Assembly (NCBI GenBank): GCA_023386585.1
Contig: JAEWJM010000004.1
Span: 62,001-126,000 of the forward strand
DNA from: Bacteroidota bacterium
GTDB lineage: Bacteria; Bacteroidota; Bacteroidia; Flavobacteriales; Flavobacteriaceae
Reading direction: 5' to 3'
DNA: 64,000 nucleotides
Part shown: positions 26,597 to 35,940 of the stretch, in pieces
Position numbering within the stretch: position 1 is the stretch's first letter
Layout: each line of letters starts with the position of its first letter
Notes under the pieces: model-generated
Told to the model about the DNA's origin: nothing
Database searches by the model: none
Seen by the model: the letters and a program-made list of their open reading frames with translations, nothing else
Position numbers and translations under genes: made by a program

Positions 26597-28372
26597 ATGG
26601 CTGCCATTTCAAGATTGTTCGATTTTCCTTATCACCAGCTGGAAAAGTATCCAATATCCGATTCGCTCGTGACCAAATATGGCTCCGAATGGGTAAAAAC
26701 GTCGACAGCGGAGTATATTTCAAAGGCCAACGCAATTTCGCGCGCGTTGCTTCGAATGGGAATCAATACCAACGATAAGATTGCCGTTATTTCATCGACA
26801 AACCGGACCGAATGGAATATTCTGGACATTGGGATTTTACAAACCGGTGCGCAGAATGTCCCTGTTTATCCGACGATTTCTGAGGAAGATTACGAATACA
26901 TTCTGAATCACTCGGGATCGATTTACTGTTTTGTTTCCGATGCCGAAGTGCTGCGAAAAATCATGCTGATACGCAATAACCTGCCACAACTGCGCGATAT
27001 TTTCTCATTTGATGAAATTACGGGTTGCCGCAACTGGAAAGAACTGCTGGACCTCGGAAAAGATGAAAGCAACCAGGGCGAAGTGGAACTTCGAAAGCAA
27101 AATATCAGTGCCGAAGATCTTGCTACCATAATTTACACATCCGGAACCACCGGCCGACCAAAAGGCGTCATGCTTTCGCACCATAACATTGTATCGAATG
27201 TCCTGGGAAGCGAACAGAAAATTCCATTCAATGCCGGAAAGACCCGGGCGTTGAGTTTCCTTCCGATCTGCCACATTTTTGAGCGGATGGTGCTTTACCT
27301 CTACCAATATTATGGCGTTGCGATCTATTTCGCCGAATCGATAGACAAGTTGAGTGACAACCTAAAAGAAACGTCTCCCAATGTCATCACTGCAGTTCCA
27401 CGGCTACTTGAAAAAGTTTACGACAAAATTTACGCAAAAGGAAGTGAACTCACCGGATTGAAGCGAAAACTGTTTTTCTGGGCCATCGATCTTGGATTGC
27501 GGTATGAGCCTTACGGAAAAAACGGCTGGTGGTATGAGTTCCAGCTCTCAATTGCCCGAAAACTGATATTCAGAAAATGGAAGGAAGGCCTTGGGGGCCG
27601 GCTGAACCTGATGGTTTCGGGAAGCGCTGCGCTACAGCCACGTTTGGCCCGCGTGTTTGCGGCAGCTGAAATTCCGGTGATGGAAGGATACGGCCTTACC
27701 GAAACCTCGCCGGTTGTGGCAGTCAACGACATGCGGAACCATGGGTTTAAGATCGGTACCGTAGGAAAAATAATCGACGATGTGGAAGTAAAAATCGCAG
27801 GCGACGGTGAAATACTTGTGAAAGGCCCGAACGTAATGATGGGCTATTACCACGATCCGGAGAAAACTGCTGAAGTCATTGTCGACGGCTATTTTTATAC
27901 GGGCGACATCGGAGAGATCGACAATGAAGGCTTCCTCAAGATCACCGATCGTAAGAAAGAAATGTTCAAAACTTCCGGCGGAAAATACGTTGCGCCACAG
28001 CTACTCGAAAACGCTATGAAGCAGTCGCGGTTTATCGAGCAGATCATGGTTGTCGGTGACGGCGAGAAAATGCCGGCGGCCATTATACAGCCAAATTTTG
28101 CGTTTGTTCGCGCTTGGGCGAAACTCCACAACATTACGCTTGGCGACTCGAATCAGGCCATCAGCGAAAATAAAGACGTGATCGCGAGAATCGGACAGGA
28201 TATTGAAGAGCTGAATTCGCGTTTCGGGAAATGGGAGCAAATCAAGCGGTTCGAACTCACACCTGACGTCTGGTCGGTCGAAGGCGGACACCTCACTCCA
28301 ACCATGAAATTAAAGCGAAAAATTGTCCTTGAAAAATATAAAGCGCTGTACGACAGGATTTACCGTTCGTGA
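26597..28372 (+). CDS. fadD: Long-chain acyl-CoA synthetase (AMP-binding)
   Basis: Activates fatty acids to acyl-CoA through an acyl-AMP intermediate; cytoplasmic or membrane-associated. The P-loop-like AMP motif IIYTSGTTGRPKG is near residue 180, then GYGLTETSPV (A5 motif), YFYTGDIGEID (A7) and ITDRKKEMFKTSGGKYV (A8/A10 region). 591 residues, the size of bacterial long-chain type enzymes related to eukaryotic ACSL. It lies just before the fatty-acid oxidation operon and divergent from the phosphotransferase. The symbol denotes function; several paralogues usually occur in such genomes. Confidence 0.9.
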   Translation: MAAISRLFDFPYHQLEKYPISDSLVTKYGSEWVKTSTAEYISKANAISRALLRMGINTNDKIAVISSTNRTEWNILDIGILQTGAQNVPVYPTISEEDYEYILNHSGSIYCFVSDAEVLRKIMLIRNNLPQLRDIFSFDEITGCRNWKELLDLGKDESNQGEVELRKQNISAEDLATIIYTSGTTGRPKGVMLSHHNIVSNVLGSEQKIPFNAGKTRALSFLPICHIFERMVLYLYQYYGVAIYFAESIDKLSDNLKETSPNVITAVPRLLEKVYDKIYAKGSELTGLKRKLFFWAIDLGLRYEPYGKNGWWYEFQLSIARKLIFRKWKEGLGGRLNLMVSGSAALQPRLARVFAAAEIPVMEGYGLTETSPVVAVNDMRNHGFKIGTVGKIIDDVEVKIAGDGEILVKGPNVMMGYYHDPEKTAEVIVDGYFYTGDIGEIDNEGFLKITDRKKEMFKTSGGKYVAPQLLENAMKQSRFIEQIMVVGDGEKMPAAIIQPNFAFVRAWAKLHNITLGDSNQAISENKDVIARIGQDIEELNSRFGKWEQIKRFELTPDVWSVEGGHLTPTMKLKRKIVLEKYKALYDRIYRS

Positions 28373-28469
28373 TTGTTAATTAAAATGTTCAAAACCTTCG
28401 TTGGAAAATTGTTAAAGCGCCTTGATCCCGCTATAGCTTTACGTGATTAACCAATTAATTTCCAACAAC

Positions 28470-28865
28470 ATGAATGCAAAAAGCTTTTTACTTTCTGGCA
28501 TCGCCGGTGGAATTGCCGATTTTTTATTGGGCTGGTTACTTTACGGAATGCTTTTCCGCGATTATTTTGGCGGACCCGACCCTGATATGATGTTAACCGG
28601 ACTCGGCTGCCTTATGTTCGGAATGCTGATTTCCTACGTTTTTGTCAGATGGGCCAACCTTGTTACGTTCTCCAGCGGCCTCATGGCAGGTGCAGTTATT
28701 GGCTTTATCGTTGAAGTTATGGGCAACAGCTTCTATTATTCAATGCAAAATCCTGTTGATTACAAGAAATTCGCAATCGATGTACTGATTGTGACGGTCA
28801 TGGGCGCGATTGTCGGCGGAATTGTCGCAGCGGTTAACGGCGCAATCTCGAAGCCACAAACTTAA
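28470..28865 (+). CDS. Small four-helix membrane protein of unknown function
   Basis: 131 residues from the ATG at 28470 (MNAKSFLLSG), which is preferred to one 27 bases upstream. Four hydrophobic helices with Gly-rich packing motifs (GGIADFLLGWLLYG, MAGAVIGFIVEVMG, MGAIVGGIVAAVNG). No signal cleavage, no conserved polar catalytic residues. The pattern recalls DUF1761-like small membrane proteins, but I cannot assign it. Followed by its own terminator. Confidence 0.7.
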   Translation: MNAKSFLLSGIAGGIADFLLGWLLYGMLFRDYFGGPDPDMMLTGLGCLMFGMLISYVFVRWANLVTFSSGLMAGAVIGFIVEVMGNSFYYSMQNPVDYKKFAIDVLIVTVMGAIVGGIVAAVNGAISKPQT

Positions 28866-28883
28866 ATTGGGTTACATAGTTAT

Positions 28884-28914
28884 GAAAGCTCTTCATGTTG
28901 GAGGGCTTTTTTTA
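28884..28914 (+). terminator. Rho-independent terminator
   Basis: AAAGCTCT/AGGGCTTT stem with one G-T wobble and a T-run of seven, separating the small membrane protein gene from the marR-fad operon. Confidence 0.8.
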
Positions 28915-28929
28915 TTGTTGAAAAATTAC

Positions 28930-28960
28930 TATGCATGCATAACATTTTTTATTATATTTG
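28930..28960 (+). promoter_or_regulatory. Promoter and candidate MarR operator of the fad operon
   Basis: A perfect 12-bp palindrome TATGCATGCATA (28930-28941) lies just upstream of a perfect -7 element TATATTTG (28953-28960), 16 bases before the marR start. The position, between the presumed -33 region and -7, suits an autoregulatory MarR binding site. That the palindrome is bound by this regulator is inference. Confidence 0.55.
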
Positions 28961-28976
28961 GTTTCATTTGTAGTGG

Positions 28977-29432
28977 ATGAAAGACAAGACAATAGATCAC
29001 ATTTTGCGTTCGACATGGCAGGCCGTAGCCCGAATGTACAACGAAGAAGCATCGAAATACGGGGCAACAATGGCTACAGGATTTGCGCTTTTAAGCATCG
29101 ATCGTGAAGAAGGGACGCCATCAACAACGCTTGCGCCACGAATGGGAATGGAGCCGACCAGCCTGACGCGCACCCTGAAATCGATGGAGGAAAAAGGGCT
29201 GATCACAAGAAAAAAAAATCCGCACGACGGCCGCGGTGTCCTGATTTACCTGACCGAATTCGGGAAAGAAAAACGCGAATTGTCACGTAATACCGTACTT
29301 CAATTTAATGAAGCGATCCGAACGGCAATTCCGGCGGAAAAACTGGAAGCCTTTATCGAAGTTAGCGAGAAGGTTGCCGAAATCACAGCAAACAAGTCCA
29401 TATTTGAAAAACAAAACGACAGCGACCAATGA
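28977..29432 (+). CDS. MarR family transcriptional regulator
   Basis: 151 residues with the winged-helix MarR plan: N-terminal dimerisation helix, recognition helix within TTLAPRMGMEPTSLTRTLKSM (shortened here to its core LTRTLKSMEE), and the wing DGRGVLIYLTEFG. It overlaps the first fad gene by 4 bases (ATGA), so it is cotranscribed and most likely a ligand-relieved repressor of its own operon, sensing fatty acid or acyl-CoA. In Bacillus the comparable operon is controlled by a TetR-type FadR, so the regulator type differs. Confidence 0.9.
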   Translation: MKDKTIDHILRSTWQAVARMYNEEASKYGATMATGFALLSIDREEGTPSTTLAPRMGMEPTSLTRTLKSMEEKGLITRKKNPHDGRGVLIYLTEFGKEKRELSRNTVLQFNEAIRTAIPAEKLEAFIEVSEKVAEITANKSIFEKQNDSDQ

Positions 29433-31819
29433 AGCGAAATATTAAAAAAGTTGCGGTAATCGGATCAGGAATAATGGGATCAGGAATAGCCTGTCATTTT
29501 GCCAATATCGGCGTTGAAGTGCTGTTGCTTGACATCATTCCCAATGCTTTGACCGAAGCAGAGTCCAAAAAAGGGCTTACACTTGAAAGCCGTCAGGTCC
29601 GTAACCGTATTGCAGACGAGCATCTTGCGACAGCGTTAAAGTCGAAGCCCTCGCCTATTTACCATCAGAAGTTTGCAGAAAGGATTACCACTGGCAATAC
29701 GACCGACGATCTTTCAAAAATCGCCACAGTAGATTGGATCATCGAAGTCGTGGTTGAAAGGCTCGACATCAAAAAACAGGTTTTCGAGCAGATTGAAAAG
29801 TTTCGAAAGCCGGGCACGATCATCACTTCGAATACCTCCGGAATTCCGATCCACTTTATGTCGGAGGGACGCAGTGAAGACTTCCGGAAACACTTTTGCG
29901 GCACGCATTTCTTCAACCCTGCTCGCTATCTGAAGCTTTTTGAAATTATTCCCGGCCCTGAAACCGATGCCGGCGTATTGGATTTTCTCCACGATTACGG
30001 ATCAAGATTTTTGGGTAAAACACCGGTGGTCGCGCAGGACACGCCGGCGTTCATCGGTAACCGCATCGGAATCTTTGGAATCATGAGCATGTTCCATCTC
30101 GTGAAGGAAATGGAACTGACAGTGGAAGAAGTCGACAAGCTCACCGGACCGGTAATTGGCAGACCAAAATCGGCTACTTTCCGTACAGTTGACGTGGTCG
30201 GGCTCGATACGCTGGTTCATGTTGCAAACGGACTTTACGAAAACGTTCCAAAAGACGAAGCCCACGAATTGTTTAAGCTGCCGGATTTCATCCGGAAAAT
30301 GGTTGAAAACAAATGGTTTGGCAGCAAATCGGGACAAGGATTCTACAAAAAGGAAGGCAAGGAAATTCTGGGTCTTGACCTCAATACTTTGGAATACAGG
30401 CCGGCGAAAAAATCGAATTTCGCAACGTTGGAACTTACCAAAAACATCGACCGCCCTATTGACCGCTTTAAAATACTTGTTTCAGGGTCGGACAAGGCTG
30501 GCGAATTCTACAGACGAAATTTCGGTGGAATGTTCGCCTATGTTGCCAATCGGATTCCCGAGATTACCGATGCACTTTATAAGATCGATGATGCAATGAA
30601 AGCCGGTTTCGGCTGGGAGAACGGTCCGTTTGAGATCTGGGATGCGATCGGAGTAGAAAAAGGAATCGAATTACTTCGTGCGACAAATCAGGAACCCGCG
30701 GCCTGGGTAAATGAAATGCTGGCTGCCGAAAATAAAAGCTTCTACACCGTCCGCGAGGGCGCCACGTATTTTTATGATATTCCGACCAAATCGTATAAAA
30801 GGATTCCGGGCCAGGATGCTTTCATAATCCTCGAAAATATCCGCGAAAGCAAAAAAGTCTGGGCAAACAGTGATTCGGTAATCGAAGATCTCGGTGACGG
30901 AATTATCAACCTCGAGTTCAGGTCAAAGATGAATACGATTGGTGGCGGCGTTCTGCAAGGGCTCAATAAGGCAATCGAACTGGCTGAAAAAGATTTCCAG
31001 GGATTGGTGATTGGAAACCAAGCGGCAAATTTTTCAGTCGGCGCAAATCTCGCAATGATCTTCATGATGGCGGTCGAACAGGAATACGATGAGTTGAACA
31101 TGGCGATAAAAATGTTCCAGGACACCATGATGCGGCTTCGCTATTCGGCCATTCCTGTCGTTGTTGCTCCACACGGGATGACCTTTGGCGGCGGATGTGA
31201 AATGAGCCTGCATGCCGACAAGATTGTTGCGGCGGCTGAGACCTACATCGGACTTGTCGAATTTGGCGTGGGATTGATTCCAGGCGGTGGCGGATCCAAA
31301 GAGATGGCGCTTCGTGCCGCTGATACATTCCGCAAAAACGACGTCGAACTCAATGCCTTGCAAGAATATTTCCTGACTATCGCAATGGCGAAAGTATCGA
31401 CTTCGGCGTATGAAGCATTTGACACCGGAATCATGCAGAAAGGCAGGGACATTGTGGTTGTGAACAAAGACCGGCAGCTCGCCGAAGCCAAAAAGCACGC
31501 ACTCCTCATGGCTGAAGCCGGATACACACAGCCGGTTCGCCGCAAAGACGTAAAAGTTCTTGGAAAACAGGCGCTGGGGATGTTCCTCGTCGGAACCGAC
31601 AGCATGCTTGCCGGAAATTTTATTTCGGAGCATGATCTGAAAATCGCCAACAAACTCGCGTATGTGATGGCAGGTGGCGATCTGTCAGAACCGACATTGG
31701 TGACAGAACAGTACCTGCTGGATATCGAACGCGAAGCTTTCCTGTCGCTGTGCACCGAACGGAAAACGCTTGAGCGCATCCAATTTATGCTTACGAAAGG
31801 AAAGCCATTAAGAAATTAA
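29429..31819 (+). CDS. fadN: Bifunctional 3-hydroxyacyl-CoA dehydrogenase / enoyl-CoA hydratase
   Basis: Carries out hydration and NAD-dependent oxidation steps of beta-oxidation. The dehydrogenase is N-terminal (NAD motif GSGIMGSGIACHFA at 11-24, then NTSGIP, GTHFFNPARYLKLFEI split around 157-170 and a C-terminal 3HCDH helical domain to about 440), and the enoyl-CoA hydratase is C-terminal (about 490-700, with GGGCEMSLHAD and VGLIPGGGG). This order is the reverse of E. coli FadB but the same as Bacillus FadN, and 796 residues matches that protein. First structural gene of the fad operon. Confidence 0.93.
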   Translation: MKRNIKKVAVIGSGIMGSGIACHFANIGVEVLLLDIIPNALTEAESKKGLTLESRQVRNRIADEHLATALKSKPSPIYHQKFAERITTGNTTDDLSKIATVDWIIEVVVERLDIKKQVFEQIEKFRKPGTIITSNTSGIPIHFMSEGRSEDFRKHFCGTHFFNPARYLKLFEIIPGPETDAGVLDFLHDYGSRFLGKTPVVAQDTPAFIGNRIGIFGIMSMFHLVKEMELTVEEVDKLTGPVIGRPKSATFRTVDVVGLDTLVHVANGLYENVPKDEAHELFKLPDFIRKMVENKWFGSKSGQGFYKKEGKEILGLDLNTLEYRPAKKSNFATLELTKNIDRPIDRFKILVSGSDKAGEFYRRNFGGMFAYVANRIPEITDALYKIDDAMKAGFGWENGPFEIWDAIGVEKGIELLRATNQEPAAWVNEMLAAENKSFYTVREGATYFYDIPTKSYKRIPGQDAFIILENIRESKKVWANSDSVIEDLGDGIINLEFRSKMNTIGGGVLQGLNKAIELAEKDFQGLVIGNQAANFSVGANLAMIFMMAVEQEYDELNMAIKMFQDTMMRLRYSAIPVVVAPHGMTFGGGCEMSLHADKIVAAAETYIGLVEFGVGLIPGGGGSKEMALRAADTFRKNDVELNALQEYFLTIAMAKVSTSAYEAFDTGIMQKGRDIVVVNKDRQLAEAKKHALLMAEAGYTQPVRRKDVKVLGKQALGMFLVGTDSMLAGNFISEHDLKIANKLAYVMAGGDLSEPTLVTEQYLLDIEREAFLSLCTERKTLERIQFMLTKGKPLRN

Positions 31820-31876
31820 TCGGAAGCGGAAGTCAAGAAGCAAATCAGCCTTTCGCTCATCAATAACCTGAAAAAT

Positions 31877-33058
31877 ATGAAAACTGCCTATATAGTAAAG
31901 GGATACCGAACCGCTGTTGGAAAAGCGCCGCGCGGTGTATTCCGTTTTAAGCGTCCGGATGAACTTGCCGCCGAGACCATCCAATACCTGATCGATAACG
32001 TTCCTGAATTTGATAAAAGCCGGATTGATGATGTTATGGTTGGGAACGCAATGCCGGAAGCGGAACAAGGCCTGAACATGGGCCGGCTGATCTCATTGAT
32101 GGGACTAAAAATCAATGATGTTCCCGGAGTGACTGTCAACCGCTATTGCGCCTCGGGATTGGAGACTATAGGAATGGCCACCGCGCGGATACAAGCTGGA
32201 ATGGCCGATTGCATCATTGCGGGCGGTGTCGAAAGCATGAGCCTCATTCCCATGGGCGGATACAGGCCTACGCCCGATTACGCCGTTGTGAAAGACGGAC
32301 ACGAGGATTATTACTGGGGAATGGGATTGACCGCAGAGGCTGTTGCAAAAGAGTACAATGTTTCCCGGGAAGACCAAGACCGGTTCGCTTTTAATTCGCA
32401 CCAAAAAGCATTGAAAGCGCAAGCTGAGGGAAAATTCGATTCGCAGATAGTCCCGATCAAAATCGACCAGAATTATATTGATGAAAATGGAAAAAAGAAT
32501 ACCAAATCATATACTGTTACCGCCGATGAAGGGCCGAGGGCTGACACTTCGCCGGAAGCCCTGGCGAAACTGAAACCCGTTTTTGCCGCGGATGGAAGCG
32601 TAACCGCCGGAAATTCATCCCAAATGAGCGATGGCGCTGCGTTCGTACTGGTAATGTGCGAAGAAATGGTAAAAGAACTGAATATCGAACCAATCGCGCG
32701 GCTCGTCAATTACGCTTCTGCCGGCGTCGAACCGAGAATTATGGGAATCGGCCCAATTAAGGCAATCCCTAAAGCGTTGAAGCAGGCTGGAATGAAGCTG
32801 GATGACATTGAGCTCATCGAACTAAACGAAGCTTTCGCCTCGCAGTCGCTTGCTGTCATTCGAGAATTGGGATTAAATCCTGACATCGTAAATGTAAACG
32901 GCGGCGCAATAGCAATGGGCCATCCTTTGGGCTGCTCAGGTGCAAAATTGTCGGTACAGCTATTCGATGAAATGAAGCGTCGCGGCAATAAATATGGAAT
33001 GGTGACGATGTGCGTCGGAACCGGGCAAGGAGCCGCAGGCATTTATGAACTTTTGTAA
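31877..33058 (+). CDS. fadA: Acetyl-CoA acyltransferase (3-ketoacyl-CoA thiolase)
   Basis: Thiolytic last step of beta-oxidation, releasing acetyl-CoA. The active-site cysteine lies in TVNRYCASGLE (about residue 89), the second-site GHPLGCSGAK has the His, and the proton-shuttling cysteine is in TMCVGTGQGAAG. NEAFASQSL is also typical. 393 residues, normal length. It lies 57 bases after fadN and 47 bases before fadE in the same operon. Confidence 0.95.
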   Translation: MKTAYIVKGYRTAVGKAPRGVFRFKRPDELAAETIQYLIDNVPEFDKSRIDDVMVGNAMPEAEQGLNMGRLISLMGLKINDVPGVTVNRYCASGLETIGMATARIQAGMADCIIAGGVESMSLIPMGGYRPTPDYAVVKDGHEDYYWGMGLTAEAVAKEYNVSREDQDRFAFNSHQKALKAQAEGKFDSQIVPIKIDQNYIDENGKKNTKSYTVTADEGPRADTSPEALAKLKPVFAADGSVTAGNSSQMSDGAAFVLVMCEEMVKELNIEPIARLVNYASAGVEPRIMGIGPIKAIPKALKQAGMKLDDIELIELNEAFASQSLAVIRELGLNPDIVNVNGGAIAMGHPLGCSGAKLSVQLFDEMKRRGNKYGMVTMCVGTGQGAAGIYELL

Positions 33059-33105
33059 AACTGACTTTGTAGCACAGCAAATACGACTTTTTAAAAAATA
33101 ATAAT

Positions 33106-34899
33106 ATGGAAAATACCATCACCCGCGGAGGGCAATTTCTTGTTAAGGAAACAAAAGCAGACGAAGTCTTCACTCCCGAGGATTTCAATGAAGAACAGGT
33201 GATGATGCGCGACATGGTCAGGGAGTTTGTCGACAAGGAAATCTGGCCCAACAAACAGCGCTTCGAAAACAAGGACTACGCGTTTACGGTCGAATGCATG
33301 AAAAAGGCGGGTGAACTTGGATTGCTGGGCGTCGCAGTTCCCGAAGAATATGGCGGAATGGGACTCGGATTTGTATCGACAATGCTCGTCTGTGACTATA
33401 TTTCTGGCGCGACCGGTTCTTTTTCAACCGCGTTTGGCGCTCATACCGGAATCGGCACAATGCCTATCACACTATACGGAACCGAAGAACAAAAGAAGAA
33501 ATACGTTCCGAAGCTTGCTACCGGTGAATGGTTCGGCGCCTATTGCCTCACTGAACCTGGCGCAGGATCGGACGCGAACTCAGGTAAAACAAAAGCTGTT
33601 TTATCAGACGATGGAAGCCATTACAAAATCACTGGCCAGAAAATGTGGATTTCCAATGCAGGATTCTGCAGCCTGTTCATTGTTTTTGCACGCATTGAAG
33701 ACGATAAAAACATCACCGGATTTATTGTTGAAAATGATCCATCGAACGGAATTTCAATGAACGAAGAAGAACACAAACTCGGAATCCGTGCTTCTTCTAC
33801 AAGGCAGGTTTTCTTTAACGAAACAAAAGTTCCCGTCGAAAATATGCTTTCGGAGCGCGGAAACGGATTTAAGATCGCGATGAACGCACTGAATGTCGGC
33901 CGAATCAAGCTTGCCGGCGCCTGCCTCGATGCACAACGCAGAGTCACATCGGGCGCGATAAAATATGCAAACGAACGCGTACAATTCAATACCACCATCT
34001 CGAGTTTTGGTGCCATCCGGGCGAAGCTTGCAGAAATGGCAACTTCGTGCTTCGCGGGTGAAAGTGCGACGTACCGCGCTGCAAAATCAATTGAGGACCG
34101 TATTCGGGCTCGCGAAGCGGAAGGCGTTTCGCATCAGGAAGCTGAGCTGAAAGGCGTCGAGGAATTTGCAATAGAATGTTCTATATTGAAAGTTGCGGTT
34201 TCGGAAGACATTCAAAATTGCGCTGACCACGGGATCCAGATTTTGGGCGGAATGGGATTTTCGGAAGACACGCCGATGGAAAGTGCCTGGCGTGATGCGC
34301 GGATTTCACGCATTTACGAAGGTACGAACGAAATTAACCGTATGCTCGCCGTCGGAATGCTGATAAAGAAAGCGATGAAAGGCCATGTGGACCTGCTCGG
34401 CCCTGCAATGAAGGTTGCGGAAGAGCTCCTCGCCATTCCTGATTTCAATACACCAGATTACTCACAGCTTTTCGCTGAAGAAAAAGAGATGATCGCCAAA
34501 CTTAAGAAAGCGCTTTTAATGGTTGCCGGAAGCGCAGTGCAGAAATTCGGTCCCGACCTCGATTCGCACCAGGAACTTTTAATGGCGGCCGCCGATATCA
34601 TGATTGAGATATATCTTGCGGAATCGGCATTGCTGCGGGCCGAAAAACTTGCAAATCAAAAAGGAGCAGAATCGGTACAGGGACAAATAGCGATGGCCCG
34701 ACTCTATCTTTACAGCGCGGTGGATATTGTGTATACAAAAGGGAAAGAGGCAATCGGCGCATTTGCCGAAGGCGACGAACAGCGAATGATGCTGATGGGA
34801 TTGCGGCGGTTCACCAAATATGCAAACCTTCCGAACGCCGTTGCGCTTAGGGAGACAATTGCGGAGAAGCTTATCGCGGAAAATCACTACTGCTTTTAA
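33106..34899 (+). CDS. fadE: Acyl-CoA dehydrogenase
   Basis: FAD-dependent first oxidation step of beta-oxidation. The ACAD signature is visible: CLTEPGAGSDANS, then KMWISNAGF, the RIKLAGACLDAQR helix, and QILGGMGFSEDTPMESAWRD with IYEGTNEINR near residue 400. At 597 residues it has the C-terminal extension of the Bacillus FadE/very-long-chain type rather than the 380-residue short-chain form. Last gene of the operon; a strong terminator follows 1 base after the stop. Confidence 0.95.
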   Translation: MENTITRGGQFLVKETKADEVFTPEDFNEEQVMMRDMVREFVDKEIWPNKQRFENKDYAFTVECMKKAGELGLLGVAVPEEYGGMGLGFVSTMLVCDYISGATGSFSTAFGAHTGIGTMPITLYGTEEQKKKYVPKLATGEWFGAYCLTEPGAGSDANSGKTKAVLSDDGSHYKITGQKMWISNAGFCSLFIVFARIEDDKNITGFIVENDPSNGISMNEEEHKLGIRASSTRQVFFNETKVPVENMLSERGNGFKIAMNALNVGRIKLAGACLDAQRRVTSGAIKYANERVQFNTTISSFGAIRAKLAEMATSCFAGESATYRAAKSIEDRIRAREAEGVSHQEAELKGVEEFAIECSILKVAVSEDIQNCADHGIQILGGMGFSEDTPMESAWRDARISRIYEGTNEINRMLAVGMLIKKAMKGHVDLLGPAMKVAEELLAIPDFNTPDYSQLFAEEKEMIAKLKKALLMVAGSAVQKFGPDLDSHQELLMAAADIMIEIYLAESALLRAEKLANQKGAESVQGQIAMARLYLYSAVDIVYTKGKEAIGAFAEGDEQRMMLMGLRRFTKYANLPNAVALRETIAEKLIAENHYCF

Positions 34900-34900
34900 T

Positions 34901-34930
34901 AAAAAACCGTCCTTATTGGGACGGTTTTTT
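34901..34930 (+). terminator. fad operon terminator
   Basis: AAAACCGTCC/GGACGGTTTT perfect stem with a short loop and a T-run; the A-run on the 5' side makes it usable on both strands, so it can also end the convergent small membrane protein transcript. Confidence 0.92.
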
Positions 34931-34954
34931 GTTAGTAATAGAATTTGTTCTGAA

Positions 34955-35116
34955 TTAATCGAGAGGTTTACGACCTTGGATGACACGTAGCAGAACAACT
35001 ACGATCGCTATTACCAATAATATGTGTATTAATCCTCCTGTTGCATAACCGCCGAAAAAGCTAATTGCCCAGATGATAACGAGGATGACAGCAATGGTGT
35101 ACAATAAATTTCCCAT
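34955..35116 (-). CDS. lmo0937-type tiny membrane protein
   Basis: 53 residues, below the usual gene-calling length. Translation begins MGNLLYTIAVILVIIWAISF and ends VVVLLRVIQGRKPLD. Two membrane helices flank the GGYATGGLIHILLVIAI segment; GG-LIH-LLVIAI is the hallmark of the lmo0937 family. Members are frequently stress-induced small proteins with no known activity. It begins 15 bases after the DUF4142 gene, so the two are probably cotranscribed. Confidence 0.82.
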   Translation of the reverse strand: MGNLLYTIAVILVIIWAISFFGGYATGGLIHILLVIAIVVVLLRVIQGRKPLD

Positions 35117-35131
35117 GATTTCTAGTTTTTA

Positions 35132-35728
35132 TTATTTGTTGTTTTTGATATTATCCTGAAGCATTTTTGCGTGCTCAAGATGCCCTTTTAATGTTGGCAC
35201 CATGTTCGAAGCCCAAGTCCTGATTGCAGGATCGTGCGCATCTTCAGCCGCTTTTTGCATTTTATCGATTGCATCCTGATGGCCGTCGACCATCATATCA
35301 GCAAATTTCTGGTCGAAATCTTTTCCATTCTTGTCATTGAGCTCGTTGTATTTGTCCTTACCTTTTTCAGTAATTGCCATCGGAAGGCTTACCTGAAGTT
35401 TTTCCGCGAACGGTTTCAATTCGTTTGATGATTTTGTGTGGTCAGCGACCAACATATTTGCAAAATCCTTTACTCCGGCATTCGTACTCTTAGATAAGGC
35501 CAATTTTCCAATTTCGATTTCCATCAGGTCGGTCTCTGCCGCTGCAACGAGGAAGTCGGAATCGTCGTCTTTATTGTCATTGTTTTCGAATTTTGCGTCG
35601 TTTTGATCTTCTGCGACTTCCTTAGTGTCGTCCTGTTTATTCTCTTGCTTACAGGATGATAGGCTAAGGAAAAAAGTCAAAACTGCAGCACTGAACAGCG
35701 CCTTCGCAAGTGTTTTTGCTTTTTTCAT
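35132..35728 (-). CDS. DUF4142 lipoprotein
   Basis: 198 residues. Signal with lipobox LSSC, then an Asp/Glu/Asn-rich linker (about 35-60), then a helical DUF4142 domain with ferritin-like spacing: DLMEIEIGKLALSKS, MLVADHTKSSNEL, and DGHQDAIDKMQKAAEDA. The family is secreted, common in Bacteroidota and Proteobacteria, and often linked to stress; activity unknown. Upstream partner of the tiny lmo0937-type gene. Confidence 0.88.
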   Translation of the reverse strand: MKKAKTLAKALFSAAVLTFFLSLSSCKQENKQDDTKEVAEDQNDAKFENNDNKDDDSDFLVAAAETDLMEIEIGKLALSKSTNAGVKDFANMLVADHTKSSNELKPFAEKLQVSLPMAITEKGKDKYNELNDKNGKDFDQKFADMMVDGHQDAIDKMQKAAEDAHDPAIRTWASNMVPTLKGHLEHAKMLQDNIKNNK

Positions 35729-35940
35729 AAGTTTTGGTTTTAGTTACTGATTTAACACTTATTCAAATTTATATCCAATCAGAAGGCAAGCCGTTATAGA
35801 ATTATTCCTTTATGTTATAAAATTTTAACTAAAATTTTGAAAGGCATTTTCCACTGTTTTTTTGGCGCCGTCCTGACATTTACGGGCCCTTAATATTGTA
35901 TCGTTGGCCATACTTCCTTATCTTTACAAGAAAACCAATC

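Noticed and set aside
31034..31779. Minus-strand open frames of 178 and 199 codons opposite fadN
   Set aside because: Antisense to the highly conserved hydratase domain; no start context.
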